Shown piece by piece: positions 35,367-45,960 of a stretch of DNA of 64,000 bases. The notes beneath the pieces were generated by a model, which saw nothing but the letters and a program-made list of their open reading frames with translations, did no database searches and had not been told where the DNA came from. The translations under genes and the position numbers were made by a program. Each line of letters begins with the position of its first letter. The stretch's first letter is position 1. Source of the DNA: Certhia americana (lineage: Eukaryota; Chordata; Aves; Passeriformes; Certhiidae); NCBI GenBank assembly GCA_018697195.1, contig CM031861.1, positions 4,524,114 through 4,588,113 on the forward strand, in the 5' to 3' direction.

Positions 35367-36162
35367 TGTGAAAAATGAGAAGCTTGACTCAGCCAATATA
35401 TCAAGCAGTAATTCAATTTATTAATTAATATGGTAAAGTATGAGCAAAACAGCGCTGGGTACAGTGGTGGGAATTTTCCCCTCCAACCACACACTGATTT
35501 CTGAGGCCTGCTGGTATTTATATGTATATCCACAAACTTTCCCAACAGTTTCTAATTCCAGTTTTTGCATCACAATTCTATACTTTAGGATGTTAATCAA
35601 TGATAGTGATGGCTGGTTTCTTTACAATTTCTGTACTCCATTGTGATCCATTCCTCCCAGGATGTACATCCCAGGACGTGTATTCCAGATGGTGGGGTCC
35701 AGCTTCCCTTTTTGAAACCATTAGTTAGCGAGTTGATGTCCATCTCTTCCTTTCTCAGGGTGTTTTTTCACCGTTTTGTTAGGAATTTGAGATAGGCTCA
35801 CTTTCTTCTTTTGTTCAAACCTTTTATACATTCTAAAGCTACAGTTTTAAAAATCCTTAATACAAAGCAATATTCTAAAATTATAATTCAAAAGTTCTTA
35901 TTACAAAACAGCTTAAGGCTTAATTACAAGCAGAAAGTTCTTGTTAAAAAGCAACATCCTAAAGTTATAACTTAAGATCTATAATAGTTAATTGTGAACA
36001 AAAGATTAGTTCAAAGGCCTTCTTCCATGCTTTGCTTTCCTCAGTTGTTAATTATAACTCATCTTTATAACTGTCCCATGGCCGTGTTCCACACATTTCA
36101 CAATTACAATTACACAGGTTACCTTTATTTACCTGACACGAAACACAACTTTGTATTTCACA
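35367..36162 (-). mobile_element. Complete solo LTR with target duplication
   Basis: The plus strand starts TGTGAAA and ends TTTCACA, a perfect 7-base inverted terminal pair, over 796 bases. Identical flanks GGATG lie at 35362-35366 and 36163-36167. On the minus strand a TATAAATA box (complement of 35516-35523) is followed about 95 bases downstream by AATAAA (complement of 35417-35422), then GCTGAGTCAAGCTTCTCAT. That tail is typical of a beta-retrovirus-like (ERVK-type) avian LTR as I remember it. Class II elements usually make 6-base duplications, so either one base has mutated or the class call is wrong. No internal sequence is adjacent. Confidence 0.85.
35516..35523 (-). promoter_or_regulatory. 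LTR TATA box
   Basis: Complement of TATTTATA gives TATAAATA on the minus strand. It lies upstream of the LTR poly-A signal and is positioned as a retroviral U3 promoter. Whether it is still active cannot be judged. Confidence 0.6.
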
Positions 36163-37347
36163 GGATGGAAAGTGTGAAAGATGATATACTGTATGAAACA
36201 TTATTTTTTGTAGGGAACATGACTGTGTTTAGAGTATTTGTCACAACTTGGGTTTGGCTGCAAAATCTCTTTTTTTTTTTGTCAGGTTCATCCCATGCAA
36301 TGAATCACAAACAAACTGGTAAATACTGAGCAGTGTGCAAGGCAATACAGAGAAGTACAGGTTACTTGAAGTGGCACTTTAACTTGGTACTTCAGTGCAG
36401 TAAACTGGTTTTAAAGAAAAAAGGCTGAGACATAAAATAATGAAGAAAACACAGGATTAACCTTAAAACTACCTGTTCTTCATTGTGTTTCATATTTTAC
36501 AGGTGTTCTGGGTTAGTGCAAATTTTTGACCACCTAGTGTCAGTATTAGGGTATGTCCATATTCCCTTATCTGTAAAGTGATGACTCTGTATCATAAATG
36601 TTTATATCATATAAAAAGAAATACATAAATATGTATACATATATATAAGAAATGTTTTTTACCTACTTGGGAGATTTGCAAGGAAAAATTACCCAGAGCT
36701 GTATGCACTCTGAGATTTTTTCAAACCTTGTATTCATATAATAATCATTCTCCTATGAAGTGATTTGTCTAATTAAAGATCACTTCTATCAAAAATGCTT
36801 TATGTTCCACTTGAGCTTTAGAGTTTCAGCCAAGCACTTGAAAACTCATGGATTATTGCTTCAAGCACCGGTAAGGAAAGCAAGTAATAACATCATTCAG
36901 TCTCATGAGATTACCTCTCATATTGTCAATAAGCAGTATTCTAGTCCCTCATTTATATTAGCCACTTAAAAAGAGATTACCTGTCCCATGGCTTCTGCTA
37001 AGGCATGAATATTCAAGGGAGAATAGTTTAAATATCCCATTTTGTAAGTGGTCATTAGCAATAATCACTGAAAGATTATTGATTCCTTTGCAGTCGGGGA
37101 AAGTAGAGAGTGCTGTAAAGTTACTAGTGGATTTCAACAGTGGAATTGTGTATAATTTGATGTTTGAGATTGATTATATAGTTGCATCTTAGACATCTTC
37201 TGCATGGTTTTGTATGGAAGACTGAGTATATAGAGCTGAGTTGGAACTGATACCTGTCTGAAAACCCAGAGGTATCAATCTCCTATCATGACAAAGGCCT
37301 TGGGTATTTTGACCAAACTGGTCTCATGGAGACTATCCCTGACCATT
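36163..37347. other. Non-coding stretch, nothing recognised
   Basis: AT-rich sequence with some TA-alternating patches (around 36590-36650). No gene or repeat family is seen. Confidence 0.55.
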
Positions 37348-37411
37348 GCAGGGAGGGTTGGAACCAGATGAACTTCAAGGTCCTTTCCAACCCAAACCAT
37401 TCTATGACTCC
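37348..37411 (+). mobile_element. CR1 LINE 3'-end fragment
   Basis: GCAGGGAGGGTTGGAACCAG, ATGAACTTCAAGGTCCTTTC and CAACCCAAACCATTCTATGA match the last 65 bases of CR1 in plus orientation. Confidence 0.82.
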
Positions 37412-39252
37412 TGGGAAAGCACAGAAGAAGGGGAACTTCTTCAGTAATCTCCCAGCAGCCAATATAATCTCCATGAATTTGGTGGCTCAGTTGTGTTTTC
37501 TGACATGTTTAGTAATTATTGAATGGACATGCCAGTACTCTGTTGGTCTGTTGAACAGTATTTGTGGCCCCTATTGGGACATCATGATTTTTAGACCAGT
37601 ACTGGGTTATCCACAGTAATAGCTGTTTTCTGCCTCACCTCCCCTTTCTCTCCAAAAAAGCCACACTGTCAAGTTGAAGGCACTTAATGAAGCTGTGTGT
37701 TGAGTCGAAGAACTATGACTGAACAGAAGTGGTACTTGCCAATATTAGGAAAATATTCAATTTGTTTGGACCTGCCTCTTCTGACTGCTGATACTGATAG
37801 AATTCATCATCCTCCATTTAAACTCAAATGAGTCATAACCAAAACCACAAAGGAGGAACTCTTAGATGGGAAGGAAGCTAGAAGAAAGCAAATGTGAACG
37901 AAATATCCAAGAGTGGACTATGTTGTTTCACAAAACTAGCACACTGAGATGTTTCTCAAAGTCCATATGATCCCACACTCAGATGAACATATGCTTTTGT
38001 GTAGCTCTTGAGATAAAAGGGTATCTGTTAAGCCTTACTCTGTGGGTGCACTATTTCTTCTTCAGCTAAAACCATTCCAATCTTGTTATATAAATCTAGC
38101 CAGGTCCATCTCAATATGTAACACGTTTAAAAAGTGAGCTTCTAGGCAAAGGATCTCTGCTTAATTTAGCTTTTTGCTAATAGAAACAGTTAAGGATAAT
38201 GGAAAAGAAGTGAAAATCCTGTATTAAAAATTTCTCATCTCCTGATTTTTTTGTTCCTTTTCTGGTTTTAGTTCTGGATTCTAACCAGGCAGGTGAGATA
38301 GAAATAAGACATTGCTTGGTGCTTGAATTGTGTGTCTGACAATTCTATTTAAAGTTGCCAGGGCATGTTCTTATACCATGATATCACATCACATCTGGTA
38401 GGCAAAGCTGTACTTCAGTTCCTCACAAGTGTTTCTGAAGGAGGATATTAATAGCATATCGCAAGTGCTTTGATACTCTCAAGAAGCTGTTGTGTGAGTT
38501 CTAGAAAAAAATCTGCTTTCTCATCAATTAGAATCAGTTTCTAATTTGTAAATATTTATACTTTTTTGGGTTATGTTTTTTCTGAGCCTGAATTCTTGGC
38601 TTTTACCCTGATAAAAAGATTATCTATAATTCTATAGTTCAATTTCTTGTGTTTATTGCATTTTCTTGTGGACGTAATAGCAATAATAGAAGCTGTTGAT
38701 TTTGGGATTGCAATTAATCTGACTGCGTTAGGAAATTTTTAAGTTAATGCAAGAATTTTGTTATCTTTGCCTATTTATAAATACTTCTTTAACTAAAAAT
38801 GACTATGCTAGGTTTTAGTCTTCAAGGAATTTTCTGTGTCTGCAACCCAAAGCCTAGATATCTTTGTTGGATCACAATTTATTAGTGTATAAAACTTCAT
38901 GATACATCAGGAACAAGATGAAAGTACTTAGGTAGGTTAAAAAAAAAAAAAAAAAAAAGACTAGAGAATAATTTTAAAATTGTGACCCTGGAGTTTTGAA
39001 TCGAGGTTAGGTGTTCCTTCTAATGATCTGAGTAAAAGAAAATTATTCCACTTGCAATGATTCAAACCAAAAAGAACCATCTGATGCCCCCCAGCCCTCA
39101 TATACCGAGCTTCCACTTTGCAAATGCTAAGGTACAAAAAGTGTCTTTACAATATAGGGAGATGGCCTGCAAGACCTGGTAGTTTCTGCACTCCAATAAA
39201 CCTGCATTCTGCAATGCAGCCAGTATTCAGATCTGGTTGAAATCTGATCTGT
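37412..39252. other. Non-coding stretch up to the satellite
   Basis: It contains an A20 run (38939-38958). A CCAATAAACCTGC word near 39195, just left of the satellite, resembles a retroviral R-region poly-A signal. No gene is recognised. Confidence 0.5.
38939..38958. repeat. Poly-A tract (20 A)
   Basis: A run of 20 A after GGTAGGTT. No AATAAA lies in the preceding 40 bases, so it is probably a plain homopolymer. Confidence 0.95.
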
Positions 39253-40150
39253 GTGGAATTTCAGCCGGCAGAAGCCCATTCCCAGCTACAGGGACCGGGA
39301 CACGAACGGGGTCCCTTTTCTCTGGGAAACAAAGCTCAGCCCCCCAGGTTCCTGATGTCTGTTTGCAGGAGGTGTCCAACACTCCAAAGGCAGCCAGGCT
39401 TCTAGGTGGAGGCAGCTTGGGTCTGGGAGCCATCCTGATCCATGTGAAATTTTAGCTGGCAGAATCCCATGAAAACCATTCCAGGCTACAGGGACCTGGA
39501 CATGAATGGAGGGGGCCTTTTCTCTGGAAACCAAGATCTCCACCCCAGGTTCCTAATGTCAGCTTGTAGGAGGCATTTAACACTCCCAAGGCAGCCACAC
39601 TTCTAGGTGGTGGCACCTTGGGTCTGGGAACCATCCTGATCCATGTGGAATTTTAGCTGGCAGAAGCCCATTCCTGGCTTCAGGGAGCTGGACACAAATG
39701 GGGGCTCTTTCATCTTTGAAACAAAGCTTCCCACCCCAGGTTCCTGGTATCTGTTTGCAGGAGGTGTTTAACACTCTAAAAGCAACCAGGCTTCTATTTG
39801 GTGGCAGTTTGTGTCTGGGAACCATCCTGATCCATGTGGAATTTTAGCTGGCAGAATCCCATTCCCGGTTACAAGGACCTGGACACGAATGGGGGCCCAT
39901 TTCTCTGGAAACCAAGATCACTACCCCGAGTTCCTGATGTCCTCTTGCAGGAGGCATTTAACACTCCAAAAGCAGACAGGCTTTTAGGTGGTTGCACTTT
40001 GCGTCTGGGAGTCATCCTGATCCATGTGGAATTTTAGCCAGCAGAAGCCCATTCCTGGCTCCAGGGAGCTGGACACGAACGGGGTCCCTTTTATCTGTGA
40101 AACAAAGCTCATCCCCCAGATTTCTTATACCATTGTGTAGGGAGCATTTG
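39253..40150 (+). repeat. 191-base tandem satellite, 4.6 units, alternating A/B order
   Basis: Units begin with GTGGAATTTTAGC.GGCAGAA (or a close variant) at 39253, 39444, 39645, 39836 and 40026, giving lengths of 191, 201, 191 and 190 and a last partial unit of about 125. Complete units end CCATCCTGATCCAT or a close variant. Units 1, 3 and 5 share CAGAAGCCCATTCC and AAACAAAGCT; units 1 and 3 also share GTTTGCAGGAGGTGT. Units 2 and 4 share CAGAATCCCAT, GGAAACCAAGATC and GGAGGCATTTAACACTCC. This makes an A-B-A-B-A higher-order pattern with a dimer of about 390 bases. Open frames on both strands cross the units, but 191 is not a multiple of three, so coding is unlikely. A zebra finch satellite with a 191-base monomer is known by name (Tgut191A); I cannot compare sequences. 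Confidence 0.93.
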
Positions 40151-40376
40151 TCATTCTGCTACATGTCTTTGGCTACTTCTACCTCTGCTTTTGTACCAGA
40201 TATTTCATTTAAGAGCAAACCTGGCATATATACAATCCTAACATCACCTAAGATTTTATTTCTTTTACTTTTTTTATTTATAATGTAGATATCCTTAAAT
40301 AGAGGACCATATGTAATTTACAGTATTTTTTAAATTTCTGTTCTTTTCCACTCTACTTTGTCCTCTTTTGAGTTCT

Positions 40377-40437
40377 ACTTTTGAATTACGAAGTAATAAT
40401 TATGCATACTTTTGAATTACGAAGTAATAATTATGCA
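40377..40437. repeat. 31-base tandem duplication
   Basis: The unit starting ACTTTTGAATTACG and ending TTATGCAT is at 40377-40407. It repeats at 40408-40437, identical over 30 bases. This is a recent local duplication close to the satellite. Confidence 0.95.
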
Positions 40438-40619
40438 AGTTACCAACAAATTATCCAACTCTTCTTGGTGTGCTGCTGGATGTTTTTCTTCTTATCAAAT
40501 TTCTGCCTTTTTGCTCCAAGTAGTTATAGTAGAAAAAAAAGCAGTGTCATTGAGCAAAATCCTGGAGTTTTCTTCTCTATTGAGTAATTTACTTGTCCTG
40601 AATTTAAATTTGAGGAGAC

Positions 40620-41085
40620 AAACAGCTGCAGTGCATCTGAGGGCTTTTATACCTTGTGGGATTTGGCTCCTCCCTTTTCCCAGGCAAGAGGTGGGCCCAA
40701 CCAGGGGTATATTAACCCCAGCCTTTACTAAGGGGCTCCACTCTCTCTTTGGGAGCTCCTGGGTAATGGGTTGGTCTTTGTTTCATTGAAGAGGATTTTT
40801 CAGCTGATCTCAGCTTGTTTTCAGCAGGTTCTTCTAAGCCCCTGGAATAGTTATATTCTATTTATAAGTATTTGGCTTGTGTTGCCCTGTATTGTTCTGT
40901 ATTTGTGTTTGCTGCTGCATTTCCATGTGTGTAAATTAGGCTTTTTCCAGTGTGTATATGGATTGTATTTGTGTTTTTAGCTGTACTTGTGTTTGTATGC
41001 ATAGTTTCCATGTGTTTTGTTGAAGTGTAAATAAAATTCATTTAATAAAGTTGAATCAGCCCTAATAAAGGTGTCCCCCCACTCC
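40620..41085 (+). other. TATA-to-poly-A unit, possible LTR
   Basis: A GGGGTATATTAACCCC word (TATATTAA at 40708-40715) is followed by CTTTACTAAGGGGCTC. About 320 bases later three AATAAA signals crowd into 40 bases (41030, 41044, 41064), then GTGTCCCCCCACTCCC. The order resembles an LTR or a small transcription unit on the plus strand. I could not find LTR ends. It stands between the satellite and the pyrimidine tract, and may belong with them to one larger element. Confidence 0.35.
41030..41069 (+). terminator. Cluster of three poly-A signals
   Basis: AATAAA occurs at 41030-41035, 41044-41049 and 41064-41069. Three exact hexamers in 40 bases are more than expected by chance, but they may reflect a local AATAAA-rich duplication. 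Confidence 0.5.
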
Positions 41086-41134
41086 CAGCTCCTGTCTTTC
41101 TTCAGTGTGGTTTAGTGGTTTTTTTTCACTCTGC

Positions 41135-41460
41135 TTCTTGCTTTGCTTCTCTCTTCACTTTTCAGTCCATTCCTCACTTTACTTTTCTATTTCTAATTTT
41201 TTTTTCTGCCTGTCTCTGTGTCTCTCTAATTCTTTGTTTCGTTTTTTTGTTGTTTCTCTCTTTCTCTGCTTCTCTATTTCCATATTTCTTCTACACCTAT
41301 TTCCCTTTATTTCTTTTTCTCTCTAACCCTTTCTTTTCTTCTTTAACTCTATTTCTCTCTAACTATTTATTTTTCTCTCTAACATGAAGTCTAACTCTTT
41401 CTGTTTCTCTCTCTTTTTCTGTTTCTCTCTTAGTTTAACTTTCCCTCTCTACTGTATTTC
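41135..41460. repeat. Pyrimidine-rich tract
   Basis: About 325 bases are dominated by C and T on the plus strand, with recurrent TTTCTCTCTAAC, CTCTTTTTCTG and TTTCTTTTTCTCTC words. The long open frames across it (73 and 90 codons, rich in F, S and L) come from this composition. Confidence 0.85.
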
Positions 41461-41769
41461 TAACTTCATTTTCCTTTCTAGCTTTAAAATTAAAAAGCAG
41501 TAGTAGAAACTTTCAGGCTCCTTGGGAATAAGCCCCCCTGACTTTAAATAATTATTTAAATAAAACTATTAAATGGCACTCTTTTACTCCCTGAGAGCCT
41601 TTTCTATTGCTGTACCAGGCATATTTTTTTCCTTCTTTATTTATATATACAATATAGCGCCCTAATTAGTACTCCACATGGAAGTAACTGATAATTAACT
41701 TGACTGACTATTACATTACTATTCTGATCTGGAATGCTAATTAAATTAGACAAGTAATTAGTTAATTGG

Positions 41770-41922
41770 ATTATTTGGGTTAAGGGGTTTGGGGTAAGGG
41801 TTACGGGTTGGGGTTTGGATTTGTGGTTTGGGGGAGGGGGTTAGGGTTGCAGTGTGGGTTAGGGTTATATTTTGGGTTGGGGGTTAGTGTTAGGGGTCGG
41901 GTTGGGGTTAAGGGTTAAACTT
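41770..41922 (+). repeat. Degenerate telomere-like (TTAGGG-type) block
   Basis: The plus strand is G-rich, with exact TTAGGG at 41841, 41859 and 41890. Many variants are present (TTAAGGG, TTACGGG, TTTGGGG, GTTGGGG, TTAGTG). About 150 bases are almost free of C. This is what an old internal telomeric repeat looks like. The G-rich strand reads toward increasing coordinates. Confidence 0.85.
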
Positions 41923-44900
41923 TTTACCCTGGCTCTCCATGCATGCTCTCTTGGCCCTTGGACTCAGTCCAAATGTTTGGGTCAGTTCTGTTTTGTTGTC
42001 AGGGTCTCTGGTCCTTCTGTTATCTTGAGGCCTTGTTAGCTTGGCATTGGACATTTGTTGTTCATGAACACTCTCTCTTTATCGTGTCTCCTGGCATTCT
42101 TTTCGGTTGTTTTTCTGCACCCTCTTTGCTGCAGGCCTGTTTCTTTCAAGTCCAGTAACAGTGATTTTGAGTAATAAGCATAGTTTATGCATCTAATGAA
42201 TCCTTCCTTAATTCTAACCTCCCGACTCACTTGAATATAAATAGCTGAGCCAGAAGTTTTGCTTCAAATATTCCTCATCTCTTTCAAATTATGCTGGTTG
42301 TGGCACTAGATGGTGCAGGAGAGCAGGTGATGCTATGATATTACTAACCTGCTTCTGCTCCCCTTCTGTCTCTATTTTAAAATCTACTAGGCTTTCCAGT
42401 CTTGTTTTAAAAATGAGTGAGATGGAGTATTTGTAAAGTACTCCTGAAAATGTGGAAGCTTTAGTGAATTGTCTTTCTACATTGTTGCAGAGTGCACTTC
42501 TAAGTAGTGTGACAGGAGTTTGCTAGCATCCTTGCCTCCTGCAGACAATGACTTGTCTGTCATTAAATCCGGGGTGCAAAGAAATGCAACGAATTGTTGT
42601 GGTTTAGGAATGGTATTCCCTAATTTACTGTTCCCACTGAAACACTCCAAACCATGTGCTGTTTGCTTACTTCTCCCTTCCCCTCCCCAGCCAGCTGGGG
42701 AGGAAAATTGGAGGCACAAAAGGTAAATATCCCAGGCTGAGATAAGAAACATTTACTAGAAAGTGCAGTAAAATAAGAAACGAGAAGGAACAATGACAGT
42801 ATTGACAGCAGAGTTCACAAGAGCAACAAATGATTCAGATGTGAGTGCTCAGCATGGGGCTGATGAACTGGGACATGGCACTGCCCCACTGCTGACTTCA
42901 CAACAGCTAAAGGAAAGGGACCCCTTCCCCCCCATTCCTTGCATATGATACAGGGTGCTATGCAGTAACCTCCAGGTCCTCTTCTGCTTACTGAAAATGT
43001 TAACCCTGTTCTGGCCAGAACCATTACAGGAGCCTAACTTTGTGCCCAGCAAAAGCAGACTTGTGTCATAAGTTTTTGTCCTTCAGACTAAAAAAGTGTC
43101 TCCCTTAAACCTTTAATTTTCTCTATCTGTGTAATCTCTAAAACCATTTTATGTACATTCCCTCAGCTGCAGTGAGAATGTAGCTTTAAATTCTTTCTTA
43201 TCTTTGTATTTCATTTTACATATAGTTGTTCTAGAAGAGCACTAGCCCATCTGTTCTCTCCCATTTAAGGAATGGTAACAACTGGTAAACTCCTGCAGAA
43301 ACACTGGTAGATTAATCACAATCTTCTTTCAAAAGTTCTGAATATTTTTTTCAGTTCAAAGGATATGTCCCCTTTACTTATATAGTTCATGAATTTGTTG
43401 TACTGCATTTAATACCTTGTATTACACTGATTACTACTCTTTTTAAACAGAAGCAATAACAGAACGTCAAAAAAAGGTAAGGAAACAGATGGATTGCTAA
43501 ATGCAGACAAATTAATGAGAACCCATATACCTGGCAAACAACTCCCTGAAACTTTAGGAACCAGGAGAACACATGGTAGAAAGAAAAAAACACCATTCAC
43601 AAATTGAGATTCAGTAGTCACATCTAAGGAAAAAACCTGGCAGATGCTAACAAGGAATTGAATTGAACATCTTTATCTGCACTGCAGGTTTATTAACATT
43701 CTACTGAAATTATTTGTGTTTAAACATCATCACATACAAGCTCATCTAAAGTTCTGATGATGCACTACTTATCAGAATAAACAGTCAAAAGTTTTAAATT
43801 GCACTGGTGATATTCTACATTGCATTTGTTTCTGTTATACAGACCGTTTGTTTTCACTATATCTTCATTGAAGACATCTCACTTTTTGTTCCTTTGGCTT
43901 TTTTTTACTAAACTGCTCTTTGATAGTGATAGTCACAAGACAGAGCACAGTCTGCGTGACTTGAAATTTTGATATGTGTGGGACTGCCAAAAAAATCTAC
44001 TTTAAATTCTTTCCTTTTGAAGGGTTCTATTGTTTTAAAATAGTTTAGGAAATATTATCATGATGTGATTTAAACTTTCACTTCTTGACACTTTGTACTG
44101 GATGCAGTATTATATTACAGAATGTTATTGAATTGTCATATTTTCTTTCATGATTATGGATAATTGTTTCAGAATTCCAAAAATACAACCATGCTATACC
44201 CTTTCAAAGAAAACAAATTATTTGCACTTGTTTGGCTTAACATTGTGTCCCATAGTTCATGACTCATCAAGCAATGTCATAAGAGAAATTTATAAAATAT
44301 TCCTTTGAGCTTTTTAACATGAAAAACTATGCATCATTTTGCATCTTGAAGTCAATCTCTTTTTTCAGCTGTGATAGAATGTATTGTTAACTGAAGTCAA
44401 AATTACAATATATCAGTAAGCCAATAGTATTAATAAATAAGGCAATATCCCTTTTTGCAATGTAAATGTTACCAAGTGCACTTTATCAAGTAATATACAT
44501 TATTCATGCATGTATAGATTTTGGTATTTTGCTTCACTACCCTGTTACTTGAAAAAGGCCTAGAAAATTAACATTGGACTTTATTTTAGTAGTTACTTAA
44601 TACTATGTTTTCTCTAAAGAAATTTTTGCCTAGTAGTTCCTTATCTCTTCCAAGCAGCTTTCAAGCTGCTAGAGGTAAAATACAATTGTAGACAAGTATA
44701 ATTTTTCAGACACAAAAGTAAGATCACCTGGCACAACTGATGAATAAAACCTGAAGCTTGTGTACTGTTAGCCTATAAAGCCCAATAAAAACTGCATTTC
44801 AAAATTTCAGATATTTTGAATGTCCAAATGAGGTAAATAGCAGGACAAAGCACAGCCAATACAGGCAGTTTTGGCTTCCAAGCCCAGCTGTGTCTTTCAG

Positions 44901-45286
44901 ATGTGTGAGGGTAGCTGCAGAAGGCCATTCATGCACCAAATGGGCTTTTTTGCCTGAAAGAAGTCTCTATAACTCTGAGTGATAAATAGGATCTGATAGA
45001 GCCCAATAAAACCAGCTCCATAGCTATTTAAAGCTAAGGAAATAGATTAGGATCCAGATGGGAATTAACCAAACACAGGCTCCATGTCTAATAAACAGTG
45101 ATCCAAAGAACTGCAAGGTGTGCAAAGCCTTGCTCCCAATGGACAACGTGTGGATTGGCTGGAGTATTAAAGCTCAGTAACAATCACTGGGAGCTGTGTT
45201 CTGCAGGGAGGTACTGACCCAGGCATTTAAATTCCACTGCTGAACACCTGATGAAGTTTTTGAAAGCCTAATTCTGTAATCCTATG
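41923..45286. other. Non-coding stretch, nothing recognised
   Basis: About 3.4 kb without recognisable repeat or gene. Several CCCAATAAAA words occur at 44780-45015, close to the next LTR. They might be an eroded retroelement, but I cannot support a boundary. Confidence 0.5.
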
Positions 45287-45960
45287 TGTCATGGTTTGAG
45301 ATTGGCCAAACATCAGACACACACCACAGGAGCTCATTCACCCTCCCCTGCCACAGCTGGGTAGAGGAGAAAAGTTTAATGAAGGTTTCATGAGTTGAGA
45401 TAAGGACTGGAAGAAAACACTCCAGGGGCAAAATAGGCTCGTCTTAGAGATACAAGGTGAATTTATTACTAAAAACTCAGCCCTTAAGTAAAATAAGTCC
45501 TTAAAACAGCTTTTCTTCCCCCAGTCCCTCCCTCCTTCCTACCAACATCGACAGGGACAGGGCATGGGGGTTTGGGTCAGTTCGTCACCGAGATTTTCTT
45601 CTGCTGCTCAGGGAGAGGAGTCCTTCCCTTGTGAGATCATGGGGTCCCTCCCAGGAGGAACAGCTCTCCATGAACTTCCCCAGTGTGGCTCCAATGTCAC
45701 AGTCACACAGTCCTGCCAAAACTGCTGCAGTGTGGGTCTCTCTCCCACGGGGTGCAGCCCTCCAAGGCCAGGCTGCTCCAGCCTGGGAGCAGGGCCCCCT
45801 CTCTGCTCCGGGTCTGCCACTGGATCACAGCCTCCTCCAGGCACCCACTGCTCGGGTATGGGCACCTCCCGAGGGGCTGTGGGGGNNNNNNNNNNAATCT
45901 CAGCTCTGGCCCCTGGAGCACCTCCTGCCCCTCCTCCTGCACTGCCCTCGGTGTCTCCAC
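45287..45960 (-). mobile_element. LTR of a songbird-type endogenous retrovirus, broken by a gap
   Basis: The plus strand starts TGTCATGGTTTGAGATTGGC, then CCCTCCCCTGCCACAGCTGG, TGAGTTGAGATAAGGAC and GTGAATTTATTACTAAAAA (AATAAA on the minus strand), then a GC-rich part with GTGGGTCTCTCTCCCACGGG, GGTGCAGCCCTCCAAGGCC and CCTGGAGCACCTCCTGCCCC. I recognise this as a very common passerine LTR (ERVL-like as I remember it) in reverse orientation. The far end is eroded or lost after about 45960. Open frames of up to 145 codons across the gap are composition effects. Confidence 0.78.
45886..45895. other. Assembly gap (10 N)
   Basis: Exactly ten N inside the GC-rich repetitive part of the LTR. The round number suggests a placeholder, so the true length missing is unknown. 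Confidence 0.99.

Noticed and set aside
39253..40150. CRISPR-like array
   Set aside because: The repeats are long contiguous units without unique spacers, and the DNA is vertebrate.
39227..40288. Multiple frames through the 191-base repeats, on both strands
   Set aside because: The unit length is not a multiple of three, so no frame continues from unit to unit. The similar peptides arise from the DNA repeat.
41105..41387. Hydrophobic F/S/L-rich frames that look like membrane proteins
   Set aside because: Produced by the CT-rich tract. Pyrimidine-only codons encode F, S, L and P.
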